Part shown: positions 6,465 to 9,381 of the stretch, piece after piece
Numbering within the stretch: position 1 is the first letter of the stretch
Layout of the letters: each line of letters starts with the position of its first letter
From: Deinococcales bacterium
GTDB lineage: Bacteria; Deinococcota; Deinococci; Deinococcales; Deinococcaceae
Length of the DNA: 9,381 bases
Direction of reading: 5' to 3'
NCBI GenBank assembly: GCA_025359705.1
Contig: JANYFS010000200.1
Coordinates: 1-9,381, forward strand
The notes under the pieces: generated by a model
Databases searched by the model: none
What the model saw: only the letters and a program-made list of their open reading frames with translations
What the model was told of the DNA's origin: nothing
Translations under genes and position numbers: made by a program

Positions 6465-6950
6465 ATGCCCAGAAAACCCCTCGAGCTTTTGCCCCACCTA
6501 ACCCTTACCCAAATCACCAAGCGCTACCGAAACTGTAAAGACCCTCGAGCGCAGTTACGGTGGCATGTGGTTTGGTTGTTGTCTCAGCCAAACCAACCCA
6601 GTACCGCAGAAGTGGCCCAGTGGACGGGCTACAGCACGGTGTGGATTCGGCAAATCATCCACCGCTACAACCTCGAGGGGGCGGCGGGTTTGGACTGCAC
6701 CCTCGAGCCGAATTTGGGGGGAAAGCCTTTAGTTTTAAACCTCGAGCAGCAAGACTTACTCTATTTGGCCCTGCAAAAACCCGCACCCGATGGCAAGCTC
6801 TGGACGGGGGCAAAAGTGGCACAGTGGTGCCTCGAGCAAACGGGCTACCAGCCTCACGCCGCAACGGGTTGGAGTTACATTCGGCGGATTTTGGCAACAA
6901 GGGGGGCGCAGGGTTTGTATCTTTCTAAGGCTCGAGGGAAGGGGATTTAA
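6465..6950 (+). CDS. Winged helix-turn-helix protein resembling the N-terminal half of IS630 transposases
   Basis: A 161-residue protein with the two DNA-binding helical units seen at the front of IS630-type transposases. The first covers about 13-72 (RYRNCKDPRAQLRWHVVWLL, then TAEVAQWTGYSTVWIRQIIHRYN, a clear HTH). The second covers about 75-142 (GGKPLVLNLEQQDLLYLAL, LWTGAKVAQWCLEQTG, GWSYIRRI). IS630 proteins then continue for roughly 180 residues with a DDE catalytic domain. Here the frame ends after a short basic tail, and no DDE remnant is visible before the riboswitch. It is therefore either a decayed transposase end or a domesticated DNA-binding protein. All five Leu-Glu pairs are CTCGAG, so it has the host signature. 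No terminal inverted repeats were seen. No good ribosome site precedes the ATG, so the start is less sure. Confidence 0.7.
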   Translation: MPRKPLELLPHLTLTQITKRYRNCKDPRAQLRWHVVWLLSQPNQPSTAEVAQWTGYSTVWIRQIIHRYNLEGAAGLDCTLEPNLGGKPLVLNLEQQDLLYLALQKPAPDGKLWTGAKVAQWCLEQTGYQPHAATGWSYIRRILATRGAQGLYLSKARGKGI

Positions 6951-6995
6951 GTTTTTTGTGATGCGTTTTGCGTTTTTTGAGATTTTTGCGCTCGA

Positions 6996-7009
6996 GGGAA
7001 TCGATTCCC
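6996..7009. repeat. 14-bp perfect palindrome GGGAATCGATTCCC
   Basis: The palindrome directly follows a CTCGAG and lies 45 bp after the HTH stop and 57 bp before the purH -10 element. Its core GGAA-N4-TTCC has the same arms as the sites at 5926 and 6371. With no T run it is a poor terminator, and its position suits an operator for purH or the HTH gene. Confidence 0.5.
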
Positions 7010-7065
7010 AGCCTCACAACCTAAAAAAGTACAGACACACCTACCCACCTAACCTCTTCTACTCC

Positions 7066-7071
7066 TATACT
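7066..7071 (+). promoter_or_regulatory. -10 element of the purH riboswitch transcript
   Basis: TATACT here would place the start of transcription at about 7078-7079, a few bases before the first stem of the riboswitch, which is where a riboswitch leader should begin. No recognisable -35 lies 16-18 bp upstream. Confidence 0.5.
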
Positions 7072-7077
7072 CTTTTG

Positions 7078-7190
7078 TGGTGTGACAACTGGCGTTGACG
7101 TGGACAGACCACGGGGAAGTCACAAGATGGTGGGAGTTTTTGGGCGTTGCGCTCGAGGGGATTCCATCACCAGATCGCTCGCCTGGGTCG
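7078..7190 (+). promoter_or_regulatory. ZTP (pfl) riboswitch controlling purH
   Basis: Senses ZTP/ZMP, the AICAR-derived signals of 10-formyl-THF shortage. Stem P1 is TGTGAC (7081-7086) with GTCACA (7119-7124). It encloses the conserved ACTGGCG (7088-7094) and a CGTGG/CCACG hairpin (7099-7103 with 7109-7113), followed by the conserved GGGGAAG. After a linker with its own GATGG/CCATC pairing (7126-7130 with 7164-7168) comes the second conserved block CGCCTGGG (7180-7187). GGCG (7091-7094) can pair with CGCC (7180-7183), the known pseudoknot of this class. A run of six T (7191-7196) follows at once, so control may be by transcription termination. A weak competing hairpin CCAG/CTGG (7170-7173 with 7183-7186) overlaps P3, but the expression platform is not certain. 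Confidence 0.9.
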
Positions 7191-7237
7191 TTTTTTGTGT
7201 GAGTTGCATATTGCAATGCACAAACCAAGGGGATGTT

Positions 7238-8782
7238 ATGCCAAGAGCTTTGTTGTCGGTGAGTGATAAGTCGGGATTGGTGGAATTTGCGCGTAGCCTC
7301 GAGCAGAAGGGTTTCGAGATCATTTCTACAGGTGGAACTTTTAAAGCCTTGCGTGATGCAGGAGTGGCGGCGCGATATGTCACAGAGGTGACGGGCTTTC
7401 CTGAAATCTTGGGCGGACGGGTCAAAACGCTGCATCCTGCGGTACACGGCGGCATTCTTGCCAAGCGCACTCCCGCCCACCTTGCCGAACTCGAGGCCCA
7501 AAACATCACCCCGATTGATCTGGTGTGTGTGAACTTGTACCCATTTCGCCAAACCGTAGCTCAAGAGGGGGTCACGCTCGAGCAGGCCACCGAAAACATC
7601 GACATTGGTGGCCCCGCCATGATTCGGGCCTCTGCCAAAAACCATGAAGCGGTGGTGATTGTGGTTGACCCTAGCGATTACGGCGCGGTTCTCGAGAATC
7701 TGGGTGAGAATCTCGAGGGAATGACCCTCGAGTACCGCCGTTATCTGGCCCAAAAAGCCTTTGCCCACACTGCTTCTTACGATAGTGCCATTGCGGGGTA
7801 TCTGCTGGGAACCTTGCCCCAAACCACACTCGAGACTCAAAAGGCGCTCGAGCAGGATATTCCTGTGGGCCTCAGCAAAGTGATGGATTTGCGTTACGGC
7901 GAAAACCCGCACCAAACCGCCGCACTTTACCGTGAAGGAACCCAAAAAGGCGCAGTGCTGGACGCGGAAATCTTGCACGGCAAGGCCATGAGTTTTAACA
8001 ACTATACCGATGCCGAAGCCTGCTGGAACCTGTCCCTCGAGTTTGCAGAACCTGCGGTGGTGGGAGTCAAGCACGCCAACCCCTGCGCGGTGGGAACGGG
8101 CAGCACCCCCCTCGAGGCATGGTTACGGGCCTACGCCGCCGATCCCGTCAGTATTTTTGGCGGAATTGTGGCCTTCAACCGCACTTTAGATTTGGAGACT
8201 GCCAAAGCGATCAAAGATATTTTCCTCGAGGTGATTTTGGCCCCCGAATACACCCCAGAAGCGCTCGAGCTGCTTTCTTCCAAGAAAAACCTGCGCTTGC
8301 TGAAGGTGAACACTGCGGCCCGCCCCGTGCTGGATTTCAAACGAATCACGGGGGGTTTTGTGATTCAACAGGCCGATCTATTGGGACTCGAGGGGATTAA
8401 GCAAGATGTGGTGACAGAACGCGCCCCCAGCACTTCAGAACTCGAGGATTTGCTATTTACCTGGCGGGTAGTCAAGCATGTGAAATCCAACGCGATTGTG
8501 ATCGGCAAAGAAGGCCGCACCACGGGCATTGGCGTGGGCCAAGTCAACCGCATTTGGGCCACCGAGCAAGCCATTTTGCACGCAGGTGAACACGCTCGAG
8601 GGTCGGTATTGGCCTCCGATGCCTTTTTACCCTTCCGCGATGTGGTGGACACCGCCGCCAAAGCAGGCATCACCGCGATCATTCAGCCAGGTGGTTCCAT
8701 GCGCGATGCCGAAAGCATTACCGCCGCCAATGAAGCAGGGATTGCCATGATTTTTACAGGAGTGAGGCACTTTAGGCACTAA
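7238..8782 (+). CDS. purH: Bifunctional AICAR formyltransferase / IMP cyclohydrolase
   Basis: Catalyses the last two steps of de novo purine synthesis: AICAR plus 10-formyl-THF to FAICAR, then ring closure to IMP. The 514-residue product has full family length. The N-terminal MGS-like cyclohydrolase domain (about 1-150) shows LLSVSDKSG, STGGT at 30-34, GRVKTLHPAVHGGIL at 60-74 and NIDIGGPAMIRASAKN at 120-135. The transferase domain shows LRYGENPHQ (218-226), GKAMSFNNYTDAEA, the catalytic Lys-His pair K278-H279 in VKHANPC, SIFGGIVAFNR and the usual ending IFTGVRHFRH. The frame is open back to 7082, but that part is the riboswitch; the ATG at 7238 preceded by AAGGGG matches the conserved N-terminus. 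Fourteen of 15 Leu-Glu pairs are CTCGAG. A ZTP riboswitch controls it, as expected for an enzyme consuming AICAR and formyl-THF. Confidence 0.98.
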   Translation: MPRALLSVSDKSGLVEFARSLEQKGFEIISTGGTFKALRDAGVAARYVTEVTGFPEILGGRVKTLHPAVHGGILAKRTPAHLAELEAQNITPIDLVCVNLYPFRQTVAQEGVTLEQATENIDIGGPAMIRASAKNHEAVVIVVDPSDYGAVLENLGENLEGMTLEYRRYLAQKAFAHTASYDSAIAGYLLGTLPQTTLETQKALEQDIPVGLSKVMDLRYGENPHQTAALYREGTQKGAVLDAEILHGKAMSFNNYTDAEACWNLSLEFAEPAVVGVKHANPCAVGTGSTPLEAWLRAYAADPVSIFGGIVAFNRTLDLETAKAIKDIFLEVILAPEYTPEALELLSSKKNLRLLKVNTAARPVLDFKRITGGFVIQQADLLGLEGIKQDVVTERAPSTSELEDLLFTWRVVKHVKSNAIVIGKEGRTTGIGVGQVNRIWATEQAILHAGEHARGSVLASDAFLPFRDVVDTAAKAGITAIIQPGGSMRDAESITAANEAGIAMIFTGVRHFRH

Positions 8783-8819
8783 TTTTTAGTGTAGTGAAAC
8801 CCTGAGAGGCTCGAGGTTT
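8777..8819. terminator. Possible weak terminator hairpins between convergent purH and small gene
   Basis: CACTAA/TTAGTG (8777-8782 with 8786-8791) overlaps the purH stop, and AAACC...GGTTT (8797-8801 with 8815-8819), with an inner TGAG/CTCG pairing, reaches the stop codon of the opposing gene. Neither is followed by a proper T run, so termination is only a possibility suggested by the convergent layout. Confidence 0.3.
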
Positions 8820-9039
8820 AGAGCAATTCTATTTTACCAAAATGCTTTTTCAAACGTGCTATGCCTTTGGGTGGCTCGAGTTCTTCGAGCATGTTTGCAA
8901 ATGCTTTGGCTTCATATCCACTTAATACGGTGAATGGTAAATCCTGCTGATGGTATGAATCTTCGGTTTCCTCCATAAATATCGGTTGATTCTCGGGAAT
9001 ATTTGTAGCCGATTCTGTGTTCCCGAATGTGTCAGTCAT
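8818..9039 (-). CDS. Small acidic hypothetical protein, 73 aa
   Basis: Not recognised. The N-terminal half (1-30) is polar and acidic, likely disordered, with no signal peptide or membrane segment. The C-terminal half (about 35-70) looks like a short helical unit: FTVLSGYEAKAFANMLEELE, then a PPKG turn, then the basic ARLKKHFGK. The ending vaguely recalls the C-terminal region of DUF1778-type antitoxins, but the ribbon-helix-helix part is missing and no toxin neighbour is seen. A good ribosome site (GAGGAAAA) and a TATACT -10 element upstream support expression. It carries one CTCGAG and one CTCGAA for its two Leu-Glu pairs. Convergent with purH, 35 bp apart. Confidence 0.65.
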   Translation of the reverse strand: MTDTFGNTESATNIPENQPIFMEETEDSYHQQDLPFTVLSGYEAKAFANMLEELEPPKGIARLKKHFGKIELL

Positions 9040-9056
9040 TGTTTTTCCTCGTTAGC

Positions 9057-9062
9057 AGTATA
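9057..9062 (-). promoter_or_regulatory. Candidate -10 element of the 73-aa gene
   Basis: TATACT on the minus strand, 17 bp before the start codon, would give a leader of about 12 nt that just includes the GAGG ribosome site. The same hexamer is used at the other two best promoters of the window. No clear -35 is seen. Confidence 0.4.
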
Positions 9063-9093
9063 CTTCAAAGTCCAGAGTTTTATCTATTTTTCT

Positions 9094-9107
9094 CGCTTTC
9101 CAAAGCG
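9094..9107. repeat. Short dyad CGCTTT-CC-AAAGCG
   Basis: Six-base arms with a 2-base centre, about 32 bp upstream of the -10 of the 73-aa gene. The centre is too tight for an unstrained hairpin, and on the minus strand it is followed by A rather than T, so it is not a terminator of the gene to the right. It may be an operator. Confidence 0.4.
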
Positions 9108-9184
9108 CAATTGATCGGCATTTTTTTCACCACCCACGCGCGAATGCTCGAGCGTCCATTGTGTTCGATCCTCTCGAGGAGGGA

Positions 9185-9381
9185 TTAGCTGAGGGGTAAA
9201 ATCAAAGGTGCATTTGAGTTTTGCTCAACTTTATCTAACAAGGATTCTATAAATATTTTAAATAGCTGCAACAAGACCACCATAAAAATTCCCATAGCAG
9301 CAGAATAAACCAAGAAAAATCCAACCGCTGGGGCTGCAATACTTGCCCCAGTAAAAAACCCCAATATATCGTTATTGATTT
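9185..9381 (-). CDS. C-terminal end of a hydrophobic membrane protein (partial)
   Basis: The minus strand from the window edge reads 64 codons to a TAA at 9187-9185. The fragment begins INNDILGFFTG, is strongly hydrophobic through about residue 42 (ASIAAPAVGFFLVYSAAMG, then IFMVVLLQLFKIF), and ends in an amphipathic ESLLDKVEQ stretch and a short tail. This is consistent with one or two transmembrane helices. Family not recognised; the glycine-rich turn after the acidic residue resembles many polytopic membrane proteins and is not diagnostic. Start and full length lie outside the window. It is on the same strand as the 73-aa gene 145 bp downstream, but that gene has its own promoter-like element. 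Confidence 0.6.
   Translation of the reverse strand, partial: INNDILGFFTGASIAAPAVGFFLVYSAAMGIFMVVLLQLFKIFIESLLDKVEQNSNAPLILPLS

Larger units (their letters stand above)
1046..9178. repeat. Dispersed over-represented palindrome CTCGAG
   Basis: About 60 copies by eye, in genes and intergenic DNA alike, where 2-3 are expected for a random 6-mer. In coding regions it mostly encodes Leu-Glu in phase (CTC GAG), and less often Ser-Ser (TCG AGC) or X-Arg (CGA). The first copy is at 1046 and the last at 9173. Two stretches lack it: 1-1045 and 4477-6126. Function is unknown. Confidence 0.9.

Noticed and set aside
7082..7237. Upstream in-frame extension of purH (start at 7082, 52 extra residues)
   Set aside because: This stretch is the riboswitch leader; the ATG at 7238 has a ribosome site and matches the conserved PurH N-terminus.
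7049..8074. 341-codon open frame on the minus strand
   Set aside because: Antisense to purH and riboswitch; explained by the in-phase palindrome CTCGAG.
8818..9039. DUF1778-type antitoxin identity of the 73-aa protein
   Set aside because: Only a vague C-terminal resemblance; the ribbon-helix-helix region and a GNAT toxin neighbour are absent.
9185..9381. Prepilin peptidase C-terminus
   Set aside because: Hydrophobic pattern and one Asp-Ile-Leu-Gly turn are not enough; the diagnostic GxGD motif is not in the fragment.

Overview
This is a bacterial chromosomal segment of mixed base composition. Most genes are moderately GC-rich, while the left 1.5 kb and some intergenic stretches are AT-rich. 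The dominant sequence-level property is a large excess of the palindrome CTCGAG: about 60 copies counted by eye in 9.4 kb, where 2-3 would be expected by chance. Outside the left-edge permease, 34 of the 36 Leu-Glu dipeptides I found are written CTC GAG. This resembles the HIP1 palindrome of cyanobacteria in behaviour, with a different sequence. The taxon cannot be fixed from the window. A member of Deinococcota is my tentative guess, based on general resemblance of the proteins and a promoter abutting a start codon without a Shine-Dalgarno sequence.

Layout from left to right. Positions 1-1735 hold a minus-strand amino-acid ABC importer operon: promoter, periplasmic binding protein, an intergenic stem-loop terminator, then a HisM-type permease that runs off the window edge (absent from simple ORF calling because its stop lies outside). 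Positions 1777-2211 hold a plus-strand DinB/DUF1572-like protein, convergent with a minus-strand ADP-ribosylglycohydrolase (2323-3246). Positions 3375-5879 hold a minus-strand secreted lipoprotein alpha-amylase with Fn3, CBM26-like and CBM20-like modules, followed by a strong terminator and preceded by a nearly leaderless promoter.

A 585-bp AT-rich non-coding region (5880-6464) separates the amylase from a divergent plus-strand winged-HTH protein resembling the N-terminal half of IS630 transposases. Sites of the form GGAA-N4-TTCC lie at the amylase promoter, upstream of the HTH gene and downstream of it. Next comes a ZTP (pfl) riboswitch at about 7078-7190 that leads into purH (7238-8782), whose product makes IMP from AICAR, so the sensor responds to a phosphorylated derivative of the enzyme's own substrate. 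A small acidic hypothetical protein (8818-9039, minus) and the C-terminus of a hydrophobic protein (9185-9381, minus) close the window.

The genes do not form one pathway. The best functional links are riboswitch to purH, binding protein to permease, and possibly a shared operator linking the amylase promoter and the HTH gene. I found no defence system, CRISPR array, tRNA or rRNA.
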